DNA of 54,005 nucleotides from positions 1 to 54,005 of the forward strand of contig CAIQON010000116.1 in assembly GCA_903873475.1 (NCBI GenBank), written 5' to 3'. Shown piece after piece: positions 24,085 to 32,296 of this stretch. Both the position numbers and the translations under genes were made by a program. The notes under the pieces are model-generated. The model was not told the origin of the DNA, did no database searches, and saw only the letters and a program-made list of their open reading frames with translations. Numbering within the stretch: position 1 is the stretch's first letter; the number at the start of each line of letters is the position of its first letter. Source of the stretch: an uncultured bacterium. Lineage in GTDB: Bacteria; Pseudomonadota; Gammaproteobacteria; Burkholderiales; CAIKXV01.

Positions 24085-24837
24085 GTGCATATGCCGACGC
24101 ATGAACGAGTGGTTGCCGTGACTGGCGCGAGCCGCGGCATCGGCGCGGCGATTGCCGTCGAACTGGCACGCCGCGGTTTCACGGTCGCCTGCCTCACGCG
24201 CAAGGGGCTGGGCGTGGAGACGCCAGTGCCGGCGGGGTTGGCCGGACGCCTGCTCAGCGTGCAATGCGACGTGACCGACGAGCAAAGCCTTGCGCAAGCG
24301 TTCGATCGCGTCGCCCGCGAGGCCGGGGGGCTGCATGCGCTGGTCAACAACGCGGGCATCCATGTCGAATCGCCCAGCAACCAGATGAGTGCGGCAACCT
24401 TCGAGCAGGTGATGGCTACCAACACCATCGCGGTGTTCTCCGCCTGCCGGCTGGCCTATCCGCACCTGCTGAAGGCGGGCGCAGGCATGATCGTCAACAT
24501 CGGGTCGTTCTTCGACCGGATGGGTGTCAAGCGCAACCTCGCCTACTGCGCGTCGAAGGCGGCAGTCGGTGCCATCACGCGCTGCCTCGCTGTCGAGTGG
24601 GCGAGCAAGGGCATTCGCGTGATCGACATCGCGCCCGGCTACATCCAGACCGACCTCAACCGGGCGGTGCTCGAGAGCGGCCCGCTCCACGACTACCTGA
24701 AGCGGCGCATCCCCGGTGGCGCGCCCGGCGCCGCGGAGGACGTGGCCCGGCTGATCGGTGCACTCCTGGCCGAAGACATTCCCTTCCTCACGGGCGAGAC
24801 GATCTATCTCGACGGCGCACAAGGCATCGCGCACTGA
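24085..24837 (+). CDS. Short-chain dehydrogenase (BadH-like 2-hydroxycyclohexanecarboxyl-CoA dehydrogenase)
   Basis: A 250-residue classical SDR. The nucleotide motif is TGASRGIG (residues 13-20), the structural NNAG is at 88-91, and the catalytic residues are Ser141, Tyr154 and Lys158 in YCASK. The ending FLTGETIYLDGAQGIAH is typical. BadH oxidises the 2-hydroxy ring CoA ester to the 2-keto ester that BadI opens, and this gene lies directly between hydratase and acyl-CoA dehydrogenase. I favour the GTG at 24085 because AAGGA lies nine bases before it; the ATG at 24091 is the alternative. Other hydroxyacyl-CoA or fatty-acid reductases have the same motifs. Confidence 0.82.
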   Translation: MHMPTHERVVAVTGASRGIGAAIAVELARRGFTVACLTRKGLGVETPVPAGLAGRLLSVQCDVTDEQSLAQAFDRVAREAGGLHALVNNAGIHVESPSNQMSAATFEQVMATNTIAVFSACRLAYPHLLKAGAGMIVNIGSFFDRMGVKRNLAYCASKAAVGAITRCLAVEWASKGIRVIDIAPGYIQTDLNRAVLESGPLHDYLKRRIPGGAPGAAEDVARLIGALLAEDIPFLTGETIYLDGAQGIAH

Positions 24838-24838
24838 C

Positions 24839-26005
24839 ATGAACGCGCTTACCCGGCTCGACCGCACGATCAACCTCTCCGACGACGAGCAGATGCTGCT
24901 CGAAAGCGTACGTGCACTCTCACGCGACCTGATCGCACCGAACGCGCAGCAGATCGACCGTTCGGGCGTCTTTCCCCAGGACAACGTCGACGCGATCAAC
25001 GCGCTGGGCCTCAACGCCATGTTCATCCCCGAGGCCTACGGGGGTGCGCCGATGTCGTACACCGCCTATCTCGAGTGCGTGCGTGAACTGTCCAGGGCGT
25101 GTGCGTCCACGGGTGTGATCTGGGCAACGAACTTCCACGCGATCAAGCCATTGATCGACTTCGGAACCGAAGCGCAGAAGCAGCGACTGCTGCCGGTGAT
25201 GGTCGACGGCGGCCTTGCCTCGCTGACGATCACCGAGCCATCGGCAGGCTCCGACGCCACCGGCATGCGAACGTCGTTCACGCCGGACGGCGACGATATC
25301 GTCGTCGACGGCTCCAAGATCTTCATCACCAATGGCGCGCATGCCGACCTCTATCTGGTCTTCGGCAAGTGGAGCACGATCGAAGACAGCAAGGCATCCA
25401 TCTCCGCGCTGATCGTCGAAAAAGGAACGCCAGGGCTGTCGGTGGTGCGCGAGGAAGACAAGATGGGCCTGCGCGCGTCGAGCACCGCCGCCCTCAGCTT
25501 CGAGTCGTGCCGCGTGCCGAGGGCGAACCTGCTCGGCGCGCCCGGCGACGGCCTGCGCATCCTGCTGGCCTCGCTCAACAAGTCGCGCCCGAGCGTGGCG
25601 GCCCATGCCCTCGGCATCGCGCGCGCCGCTTTCGAGGACGCAGTCGCCTACATCAACGAGCGGCGGCAGTCCGGCCGCCGTATCGTCGAGTTCCAGGGCA
25701 TCCAGTTCATGCTGGCCGACATGGCCACCGACCTTGCCATGTGCGAGCGCTGGCTGTGGCATGTCGCCGCGCTGGTCGACGCCGACGCGGCCGACTTCGG
25801 CATCGAAGCGTCGATGCTGAAGTTGCGTGCGTCCGACCTCGCCATGCGCATCACCACCGACGCAGTACAGCTGTTCGGCGGCTACGGATACATCCGCGAC
25901 TATCGCGTCGAGCGCCTGATGCGCGATGCCAAGATCACCCAGATCTGGGAAGGAACCAATCAGGTGCACCGCCAGCTGATCGGGCGGAGTTTCATGCGGA
26001 AGTAG
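24839..26005 (+). CDS. Acyl-CoA dehydrogenase (AliB-like)
   Basis: A 388-residue flavin acyl-CoA dehydrogenase. The FAD/substrate motif ITEPSAGSDATG, the middle strand GSKIFITNGAHADLY, GLRASSTAALSFESC and the C-terminal QLFGGYGYIRDYRVERLMRDAK are all present. The catalytic base is Glu in IWEGTNQVHR. In the ring route it would introduce the first double bond into cyclohexanecarboxyl-CoA, as AliB/BadJ do. It starts one base after the SDR stop. Electron transfer would go through ETF proteins encoded elsewhere. Short-chain acyl-CoA dehydrogenases are the main alternative. Confidence 0.88.
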   Translation: MNALTRLDRTINLSDDEQMLLESVRALSRDLIAPNAQQIDRSGVFPQDNVDAINALGLNAMFIPEAYGGAPMSYTAYLECVRELSRACASTGVIWATNFHAIKPLIDFGTEAQKQRLLPVMVDGGLASLTITEPSAGSDATGMRTSFTPDGDDIVVDGSKIFITNGAHADLYLVFGKWSTIEDSKASISALIVEKGTPGLSVVREEDKMGLRASSTAALSFESCRVPRANLLGAPGDGLRILLASLNKSRPSVAAHALGIARAAFEDAVAYINERRQSGRRIVEFQGIQFMLADMATDLAMCERWLWHVAALVDADAADFGIEASMLKLRASDLAMRITTDAVQLFGGYGYIRDYRVERLMRDAKITQIWEGTNQVHRQLIGRSFMRK

Positions 26006-26083
26006 ATCGACACCGGCCCAGACAACATCCACGGGAGCAACAGACTCCTGGCCGGTCCACTCAAGCGCTGGAGGAGATTGCAG

Positions 26084-27052
26084 ATGAATCATCTGAAGAC
26101 ATCATTGCTGGTTGCAGGGTTGGTCGCTTCGACCGGGTGCCTGGCCCAGGCGCCCGCGTTCCCGTCCAAACCGGTCCGGATCATCGTTCCGTATGCACCC
26201 GGCGGTTCGACCGACGTGGTCATGCGAACCATCGCACCGCGGCTGACCGAAGACTTCGGACAGCAGGTGGTGGTCGACAACCGTCCGGGCGCATCCTCGA
26301 CCATCGGCCTCGACCTCGCGGCAAAGTCCGCTCCGGACGGGCTGACCTGGGGCGTGCCGAACATCGCGTTCGGTGCCAACCCGAGCATGATCAAGAAGAT
26401 GCCGTTCGATTCCGAGAAAGACCTGATCCCGGTGACGCAGGTGTCCGTGGTGAGCATGGTCCTGGTGGTCAATCCGTCGTTGCCGGCGCGCTCGGTGAAG
26501 GAACTGCTGGCCCTGGCCAAGGCGCGCCCTGCGCAACTGACGTTCGGCTCCGCGGGCAACGCCACCGCAAACCATCTTGCGGCCGGACTGTTCATGCAGC
26601 GCACCGGCGCAGACATGGTTCACGTGCCCTACAAGGGCGGCGGACCAGCCGTGGTGTCGCTGCTCGCGGGTGAGACGTCGCTGCTGTTTGCCACGATTCC
26701 TGCAGCCCTCCAGCACATCCAGAGTGGCCGGTTGCGCGCGCTCGGCGTGACCCGTGCACGCCGCGCGGCCATGCTGCCGGATGTCGCGACCGTCGCCGAG
26801 TCGGGCGTGCCCGGTTACGAGGCCATCGAGTGGAACGGCGTGATGGTGCCGGCCGGCACGCCGATGCCAGTCGTGCGGCGCATTCGTGACGCCGTCGCGA
26901 AGGTACTGGCGCCCACTGAAATGAAAGAGCGCCTGCTGGCCGTCGGTGCCGAGGGCGTTGGCAGCACGCCAGAAGAGTTTTCCGCCTTCATCCGCACTGA
27001 ACTTGCAACGTGGTCGAAAGTCGTCCGTGAGCTTCAACTGAGCGTGGACTGA
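26084..27052 (+). CDS. Bug/TctC-family periplasmic substrate-binding protein
   Basis: A 322-residue binding protein with a lipoprotein-like or plain signal (LVAGLVASTGCLAQAPAF; a Cys lies in ASTGC). The binding loops are VRIIVPYAPGGSTDVVMR, NRPGASSTIG and HVPYKGGGPAVV. The ATG at 26084 has GGAGGAG upstream; a TTG at 26078 is less likely. It sits inside the ring-degradation operon between the acyl-CoA dehydrogenase and the hydroxyacyl-CoA dehydrogenase, so uptake or sensing of the operon's substrate is its likely role. The pattern of a Bug gene inside each catabolic unit repeats through the window. Confidence 0.9.
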   Translation: MNHLKTSLLVAGLVASTGCLAQAPAFPSKPVRIIVPYAPGGSTDVVMRTIAPRLTEDFGQQVVVDNRPGASSTIGLDLAAKSAPDGLTWGVPNIAFGANPSMIKKMPFDSEKDLIPVTQVSVVSMVLVVNPSLPARSVKELLALAKARPAQLTFGSAGNATANHLAAGLFMQRTGADMVHVPYKGGGPAVVSLLAGETSLLFATIPAALQHIQSGRLRALGVTRARRAAMLPDVATVAESGVPGYEAIEWNGVMVPAGTPMPVVRRIRDAVAKVLAPTEMKERLLAVGAEGVGSTPEEFSAFIRTELATWSKVVRELQLSVD

Positions 27053-27083
27053 CCCAGCCGCAGAAAGACGAAAGGACGCAGCA

Positions 27084-27959
27084 ATGAGCGACATCCGGAC
27101 AGTCGGCATCGCCGGCAGCGGAACGATGGGTGCCGGCATCGCCATCGTCGCCGCCCGTGCAGGCTTTCGCACGATCGTCTACGACACCCGCCAGGCAGCG
27201 CTGGACCGCGCTCGCAAGCAGACCGAGGGTTTCTTCGCGAAATCGGTCCAGCGAGGCAAGCTGACCCAGGCAGAGGTCGATGCCATCCTTGCCCGCCTGC
27301 AAGGCACTACCGAGATCGGTGCCATGGCCGAATGCGACATCGTCATCGAGGCCGTGTTCGAAGACCTGCAGACCAAGCACGCGGTGCTGCAACAGCTCGA
27401 TTCGGTATGCCCGGCCAGCACGCTGTTCGCGTCGAACACGTCGACCCTCGCGATCACCGAGATCGCGGCAGGTTCAGGCCGCGCCGATCGCGTCGTCGGC
27501 ATGCACTTCTGCCTGCCAGCGCAGCTGATGAAGCTGGTCGAGATGTCGCCTGGCATCCGCACCAGCAGCGACACGTTCGACGCTGCCTGGGCGTTCTGCA
27601 AGGCGATGGGACAGACCCCGGTGAAGACACGAGACAACCCGGGGTTCATCCTCAACTACTTCCTGGTGCCGTTCAACAACGATGCGATACGCCTGGTCGA
27701 AGCGGGGGTAGCCCAACCGCGCGACATCGACCTGGCCATCAAGCGCGCACTGGGCTATCCGATGGGCCCCCTGGAGCTGCTCGACCTGGTCGGGCTCGAT
27801 ACGCACCTGCTGGTCGCCGAAGCGCTGTTCGCGTCGACCCATGAACCGCGCGCGGCCGTACCCGCGCTGGTGCGCAGGATGATCGCGGCCGGCCACCTCG
27901 GGCGCAAGACCGGCCAGGGGTTCTACACGTACGAGACCAACGCGATGTTCGGAGGCTGA
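27084..27959 (+). CDS. 3-hydroxyacyl-CoA dehydrogenase, NAD and catalytic domains
   Basis: A 291-residue L-3-hydroxyacyl-CoA dehydrogenase. The Rossmann start GIAGSGTMGAGIAIVAARAGF binds NAD. The catalytic His lies in VGMHFCLPAQLMKLVEM, followed by the usual region TPVKTRDNPGFILNYFLVP, and a helical C-terminal domain with GYPMGPLELLDLVGLDT. It acts in beta-oxidation on 3-hydroxyacyl-CoA esters. Together with the following gene (6 bases away) it equals the roughly 500-residue PaaH-type enzyme cut in two. A 3-hydroxypimelyl-CoA substrate would fit ring opening upstream. Confidence 0.88.
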   Translation: MSDIRTVGIAGSGTMGAGIAIVAARAGFRTIVYDTRQAALDRARKQTEGFFAKSVQRGKLTQAEVDAILARLQGTTEIGAMAECDIVIEAVFEDLQTKHAVLQQLDSVCPASTLFASNTSTLAITEIAAGSGRADRVVGMHFCLPAQLMKLVEMSPGIRTSSDTFDAAWAFCKAMGQTPVKTRDNPGFILNYFLVPFNNDAIRLVEAGVAQPRDIDLAIKRALGYPMGPLELLDLVGLDTHLLVAEALFASTHEPRAAVPALVRRMIAAGHLGRKTGQGFYTYETNAMFGG

Positions 27960-27965
27960 GCCGAT

Positions 27966-28634
27966 ATGTCCTACACGATCCTGTCCACCGGACCCAGCGC
28001 CGCGTTCGCGGCCGATCACCCGCTGCTGACTGGCGGCGTTGCGCAAGGCGAGGTCGTCGTCGTGCTCGGGCCTGGCGCCGGCGCGGCGGCCATGGCCCTT
28101 GCCCCGGCCAGCGACCGGGTCGCGGTGCTGGTCGAGCTCGGTACCGAGTGCCTGGGCGAGTACACCGGCGAGTCGCGCGGGCAGGAGGGATCCTGCGTCG
28201 TGGGCTTCTCCCGCTTCCGGCTGGGCGACCTGCCACCGAGCAACCTGGTCGAGCTGGTGCGCCAGCCGGCCACGCCCGATGCAGCCATCGAGGCTGCACG
28301 CAGCGTGCTCGAATCGGCCGGGCTCGAAGTGGCCGTGTGTGGCGACTTCGTCGGTCGTATCGTCGATCGCCTCGTGCGTCCGTATTACAACGCTGCGCTG
28401 CGCCGGCTCGATGAAGGCCTGGCCACGGCCGACGACCTCGACACCACGCTGCGGCTCGGGCTGGGCTATCCGCAGGGTCCGATCAAGCTGCTGGAAGACA
28501 GCGGGCTGGCTGCGCACTGGCAGGTCTCGCAGGCCCTTTTCGAGCAGACGGGCGACACCGGCTACGCGCCGGCGCGCCGCGCGACCGTAGCCCACCGCCG
28601 CCAGGCTGGCACGACAAAGGACGGGCGCGCATGA
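27966..28634 (+). CDS. Separate C-terminal module of a PaaH-type 3-hydroxyacyl-CoA dehydrogenase
   Basis: A 222-residue protein. Its second half (CGDFVGRIVDRLVRPYYNAALRRLDEG, then TTLRLGLGYPQGPIKLLEDSGL) is the helical 3HCDH C-terminal domain. The first half has no complete nucleotide-binding motif (VVVLGPGAGAAAMALA is only loosely Gly-rich) and corresponds to the RFF-like spacer of long PaaH proteins. It cannot work alone as a dehydrogenase. It probably forms a complex with the enzyme encoded 6 bases upstream, which has the NAD domain. A decaying duplicate is the alternative. Confidence 0.7.
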   Translation: MSYTILSTGPSAAFAADHPLLTGGVAQGEVVVVLGPGAGAAAMALAPASDRVAVLVELGTECLGEYTGESRGQEGSCVVGFSRFRLGDLPPSNLVELVRQPATPDAAIEAARSVLESAGLEVAVCGDFVGRIVDRLVRPYYNAALRRLDEGLATADDLDTTLRLGLGYPQGPIKLLEDSGLAAHWQVSQALFEQTGDTGYAPARRATVAHRRQAGTTKDGRA

Positions 28635-28653
28635 CGCGCTCGAGACCCATACG

Positions 28654-29784
28654 ATGAGCCAGCCACTGAAAGGCCTGCGCGTGCTCGACTTCAGCACGCT
28701 GCTTCCGGGACCGCTGGCCAGCCTCATCCTGGCCGAGGCTGGCGCCGAGGTGATCAAGATCGAGCGTCCCGGCCGCGGCGACGAAATGCGTTCGTACGTG
28801 CCGCGTTTCGGCGAGGACAGCGTCAACTTCGCGCTGCTCAACCGCGGCAAGCGCAGCGTCGCCATCGACCTCAAGGCCGCCGGTGCCGTCGATCGGCTGG
28901 CACCGCTGATCGCCTCGGCCGATGTCGTGCTCGAACAGTTCCGTCCCGGCGTGATGGATCGCCTGGGGCTGGGCTATGGCGCCCTGAGTGCCGTCAACCC
29001 GCGCCTGATCTACTGCGCGATCACCGGCTATGGACAACACGGCCCGCGGGTGGACGTGGCTGCACACGACCTCAACTTCATCGCCGAGGCAGGCATGCTC
29101 GGCCTGTCGGCCGGCGCCGACGGTGCGCCGATCCTCCCGCCGGCGCTGATCGCCGACATCGCGGGCGGCACGTATCCCGCCGTGCTCAACATCCTCCTTG
29201 CGCTGCGGGAACGTGACCGCACCGGCAAGGGAAGCAGGCTCGATATCGCGATGGCCGACAACGTCTTCACGTTCATGTACTGGGCGCTGGGCAATGCGCA
29301 TGCCGCCGGGCAGTGGCCGCAGCCGGGTGGCGAACTCGTGACTGGCGGCAGCCCCCGCTACAACATCTACCGCACGCGCGACGATCGATTCATCGGGGCC
29401 GCGCCCCTGGAAGACAAGTTCTGGGCGACGTTCTGCGAAGTCGTCGGCGTTCCGACCGAGGCCCGCGATGACGCGCGTGATCCGGCTGCAACGCGCGCCT
29501 GCGTAGCCGCGCTGATCGCGCTCGACACCGCCGACGGCTGGCGTGCGCGCTTCGAGGGGCGCGAAGTGTGCTGCTCGGTGGTGGCGACGCTGGCCGAAGC
29601 CCTCGCGTCTTCCCACTTCGCCGCGCGCGGCATCTTCTCGCGCTCACTGCAAGGCGATGGGCGCGCCATTGCAGCCCTGCCGGTACCCGTCGACGAGGCG
29701 TTCCGGGCGCCGGTGCTCGACGCCGGCTACCCGGCCCTGGGTGAAGGCAATGACCTGCTTGCCCCCGGGCAGGGTCCGTCATGA
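28654..29784 (+). CDS. Family III CoA-transferase
   Basis: A 376-residue enzyme that is slightly shorter than its relatives here. It opens GLRVLDFSTLLPGPLASLIL with EVIKIERPGRGDEMRSYVPRFG. The contact strand is NRGKRSVAIDLK and the catalytic Asp is D168 in PALIADIAGGTYP. The C-terminal part after RTRDDRFIGAAPLEDKFW is complete. It lies 19 bases after the 3HCDH module and 10 bases before the oxidoreductase. It may act on a ring-opened dicarboxylate such as a pimelate homologue or exchange CoA with succinate, but the acid is not determinable. Confidence 0.88.
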   Translation: MSQPLKGLRVLDFSTLLPGPLASLILAEAGAEVIKIERPGRGDEMRSYVPRFGEDSVNFALLNRGKRSVAIDLKAAGAVDRLAPLIASADVVLEQFRPGVMDRLGLGYGALSAVNPRLIYCAITGYGQHGPRVDVAAHDLNFIAEAGMLGLSAGADGAPILPPALIADIAGGTYPAVLNILLALRERDRTGKGSRLDIAMADNVFTFMYWALGNAHAAGQWPQPGGELVTGGSPRYNIYRTRDDRFIGAAPLEDKFWATFCEVVGVPTEARDDARDPAATRACVAALIALDTADGWRARFEGREVCCSVVATLAEALASSHFAARGIFSRSLQGDGRAIAALPVPVDEAFRAPVLDAGYPALGEGNDLLAPGQGPS

Positions 29785-29794
29785 GGGCGCTGCG

Positions 29795-30802
29795 ATGCTA
29801 GCCCTGGTCGTCGAGAGCCACGGGCCCGTCGACAGCCTGCAGTTGCGCGACCATGCGCAGCCACCTGCGCCGGGTGCGGGCGAAGTGCTCGTAGAGGTGC
29901 ACGCCGCAAGCATCAACTTCCCCGACCTGATGGTGGTCGCGGGAACCTATCAGAACCTGCCGCAGTGCCCGTTCGTGCCGGGCAAGGACCTCGCGGGGCG
30001 GGTGTTGGCCACCGGGCCCGGCGTACGTCGACTGCAATCCGGTGACCGCATCATGGCGCATGTGGAACATGGCGCGTTCGCCCAGCGCGTGCTGGTGCCC
30101 GAGCAGCAGTGCCATGTGATGCCTTCCAGCATGAGCTATCGGCAAGGCGCCGCGATGGGACTGGCCTACCTGACTGCCCACTTCGCGCTGGTCGAGCGCG
30201 CGCGGATGCAGCCGGGCGAGATCGTCATGGTGACCGGTGCAGCCGGTGGCGTGGGGCTCGCGGCAGTGCAGGTGGCCCGGGCACTCGGTGCGACCGTGGT
30301 TGCCGCAGTCGGATCCGAGGCCAAGGCCAGGTTCGTCGCCGCACAGGGCGCGCACCACGTCGTGCGTACCGACCGGCCCTCGCTGAGGGACGCGCTGCGC
30401 GAGCAGGTGTACGCCGCCGTGGGAAAGCGCGGCGTGGACGTGGTCATTGACCCGGTCGGCGGCGACGTGTTCGACGCGAGCCTGCGCACGCTGGCCTGGT
30501 GCGGCAGGCTGGTGATCGTCGGATTCGCGGAGGGCCGGATCCCCGAGGTGAAGGCGGGGCTGTTGCTGGTCAAGAACATCTCGCTCATCGGGCTGCAGGT
30601 CAGCGACTACCGCGACCGGGCGCCGCACAAGGTGGATCAGGTGCAGGACGAACTGCATCGACTGTTCGAGCGTGGCAGCCTGAGCCCCTCGATCATGGCC
30701 ACCTTCCCGCTGCAGGATTACCGCGCCGCCCTGCGCACGGTGCAGGACCGCGCCGTCCTCGGAAAGGTCGTGCTCGACCTGTGCGGTCAGTCGTCAGATT
30801 GA
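29795..30802 (+). CDS. Zinc-free medium-chain dehydrogenase, NADPH:quinone-oxidoreductase-like
   Basis: A 335-residue MDR-superfamily reductase. The GroES-like part has SINFPDLMVVAGTYQ and FVPGKDLAGRVLATGPGV. The nucleotide part begins at VMVTGAAGGVGLAAVQVARALGATVVA, the AxGGVG motif of NADPH-binding quinone oxidoreductases. VDVVIDPVGGDVFDASLRTLAWCGRLVIVGFA is the typical second half. No zinc ligands are seen. Members reduce enones, quinones or enoyl-CoAs. In this operon it could reduce an unsaturated CoA intermediate. The ATG at 29795 follows the upstream stop by ten bases. Confidence 0.85.
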   Translation: MLALVVESHGPVDSLQLRDHAQPPAPGAGEVLVEVHAASINFPDLMVVAGTYQNLPQCPFVPGKDLAGRVLATGPGVRRLQSGDRIMAHVEHGAFAQRVLVPEQQCHVMPSSMSYRQGAAMGLAYLTAHFALVERARMQPGEIVMVTGAAGGVGLAAVQVARALGATVVAAVGSEAKARFVAAQGAHHVVRTDRPSLRDALREQVYAAVGKRGVDVVIDPVGGDVFDASLRTLAWCGRLVIVGFAEGRIPEVKAGLLLVKNISLIGLQVSDYRDRAPHKVDQVQDELHRLFERGSLSPSIMATFPLQDYRAALRTVQDRAVLGKVVLDLCGQSSD

Positions 30803-30873
30803 GTGACCGGTACGCTCACCAGGCCAGGTGAAGCGGGCCCATCCCCCATCCCAATTCGAAGGAGTACTTCCAG

Positions 30874-31602
30874 ATGGCACGACTCGGGCTTCTTGTTCCT
30901 TCATCGAACACCTCGGTAGAGACCGAGTTCCATCGCACGCTTCCCGACGCGGTGACGCTGCACGTGGGACGCCTGTTCCTCACCCAGGTCACGCCGGAAT
31001 CGGTGCGCCGGATCGTCGCCGACATGGAGGGGCAGGCGAAGCTGCTGGCCTCGGCCGATGTCGACCTGATCGTGCTCGGCGCAACGCTGCCCAGCCTGCT
31101 CAATGGCCTGGGCTACGACCAGCAGTTGATCGGCACGATCGAGGCGGCCACCGGCAAGCCTGCGACCACGACCACCACGGCGCTGGTCAAGGCCTTGCGC
31201 CGCATGGACATCCGGCGCGTGGTGATGGGTGCAGCCTATGACGACACGATGAACGGCGTGGCCTGCAACTTCCTCCAGGCAAGCGGTTTCGAGGTCCTGG
31301 AAGCCGCGTCGCTCGGCTACGTGGACAACCTGCAGATCGGCCGGCTCCCGTCGGAGACAGCCTACGAACTGGGCTGCAGGATCGCCCGGCCCGACGCGGA
31401 TGCGATCGTGCTCGCATGCACCAACTGGATGACGCTCGATGTGATCGAGCGTATCGAGGCCACCACGGGCAAGCCGGTGATCACGACGACGCAGGCCACG
31501 CTGTGGGCGGCACTCGGCCTGCTGGGCGTGGAGCCACGGGCCGGCTTCGGCCGCCTGATGCACATGAGTGCCGAACGCGCCACCTCGACGCCGGCTGCGT
31601 GA
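30874..31602 (+). CDS. Asp/Glu racemase superfamily protein, maleate-isomerase/arylmalonate-decarboxylase type
   Basis: A 242-residue protein of the group that contains maleate cis-trans isomerase, hydantoin racemase and arylmalonate decarboxylase. Two cysteines catalyse isomerisation or racemisation in the family. Here the first site reads VLGATLPS with Ala70 where Cys is normal, and the second reads VLACTNWM with Cys182. One remaining cysteine is the pattern of arylmalonate decarboxylase, so a decarboxylase role is favoured over isomerase. Other landmarks are LVPSSNTSVETEF and the repeated TGKP-T-TTT strands. The TGA overlaps the next ATG by one base. Substrate unknown. Confidence 0.82.
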   Translation: MARLGLLVPSSNTSVETEFHRTLPDAVTLHVGRLFLTQVTPESVRRIVADMEGQAKLLASADVDLIVLGATLPSLLNGLGYDQQLIGTIEAATGKPATTTTTALVKALRRMDIRRVVMGAAYDDTMNGVACNFLQASGFEVLEAASLGYVDNLQIGRLPSETAYELGCRIARPDADAIVLACTNWMTLDVIERIEATTGKPVITTTQATLWAALGLLGVEPRAGFGRLMHMSAERATSTPAA

Positions 31603-31775
31603 TGGAAACGCACGCCGATGTCCTGGTGATCGGCGGTGGCGGCGCCGGCCTTGCGGCAGCGGCCGAGGCGGCGGCTGGCGGCCGCAGCGTAATCCTGCAC
31701 CACCTGGGCTGGGCCTTCATTTCCGGACGCATTGCAGTACACCATGCAGGCCAGAGAGCGGAGCAGGCACGATGA
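31602..31775 (+). pseudogene. Truncated flavoprotein, FAD-binding start only
   Basis: The first 32 residues are a regular flavoprotein N-terminus: ADVLVIGGGGAGLAAAAEAA is the GxGxxG dinucleotide fold, and GGRSVIL its second strand. After that the frame changes character (HHLGWAFISGRIA) and stops at 58 codons, with no flavoprotein body downstream. It looks like an in-place deletion of a 400-500-residue FAD-dependent reductase. A full-length flavoprotein at 34580 belongs to the same broad group and may have replaced it. The ATG is directly coupled to the decarboxylase-like gene, so it was once part of the operon. Confidence 0.6.
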
Positions 31776-32296
31776 TCTTCATGAGTCAGAGCGGGCTGGT
31801 CGACCCCAGCCGCCAGGCCGAGTGGGATGCGTGGTATCTCGAGCACCTCGCGATCATGGCCACGGTACCCGGCGTGCTTTCCGCCCAGCGGTTCGCCACC
31901 ACCAGCGCGGGCCATCCGCCATCGCTCGGGCTCTACACGGTCACGTCGCCAGACGTGTTCAACGGTGCCTACTACCAGAGCGTGCGCGGCATGGGGTCGT
32001 GGCTGCCGCTGATCGCCCGCGAACACTACCGTCGCAATCTGTTCGAAGGGCTAGCCTGCGCGCCTGAAGTCGAAGCCGGGCAGGTGCTGCTGCTCGAAGA
32101 CCTGAAGGCGGTGCCCGCCGGCGACGCCAGCGCGTCCTCGCCCGGCGTTCACTGCCTGCGATCGGTGGGGCTCGATCGATCGACGCCCTGCCGCCTCGTC
32201 CAGGTGGTGCCCGACGCGCCTGCGTCCCTGCCGCACCGTCCCGAAGTTGCAGTCTACCGTCCGGTCAGTGCACGCCTTGCGGGGAAGCCGGCATGA
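31772..32296 (+). CDS. Small cytoplasmic protein, dimeric alpha-beta barrel (EthD/DUF-like)
   Basis: A 174-residue protein that I place only loosely. SQSGLVDPSRQAEWDAWYLEHLAIMATVPGVLSAQRF is typical of EthD/monooxygenase-like dimeric barrels, in which His/Trp residues lie after WYxEHL. The second half may be a second strand set or a linker to VAVYRPVSARLAGKPA. No signal peptide is seen. The ATG at 31772 has GGAG about ten bases upstream. The next gene starts within its last codon (ATGA), so it is coupled to the PRISE reductase. A role as an accessory or decarboxylase-like domain for the neighbouring reactions is possible. Confidence 0.55.
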   Translation: MIFMSQSGLVDPSRQAEWDAWYLEHLAIMATVPGVLSAQRFATTSAGHPPSLGLYTVTSPDVFNGAYYQSVRGMGSWLPLIAREHYRRNLFEGLACAPEVEAGQVLLLEDLKAVPAGDASASSPGVHCLRSVGLDRSTPCRLVQVVPDAPASLPHRPEVAVYRPVSARLAGKPA

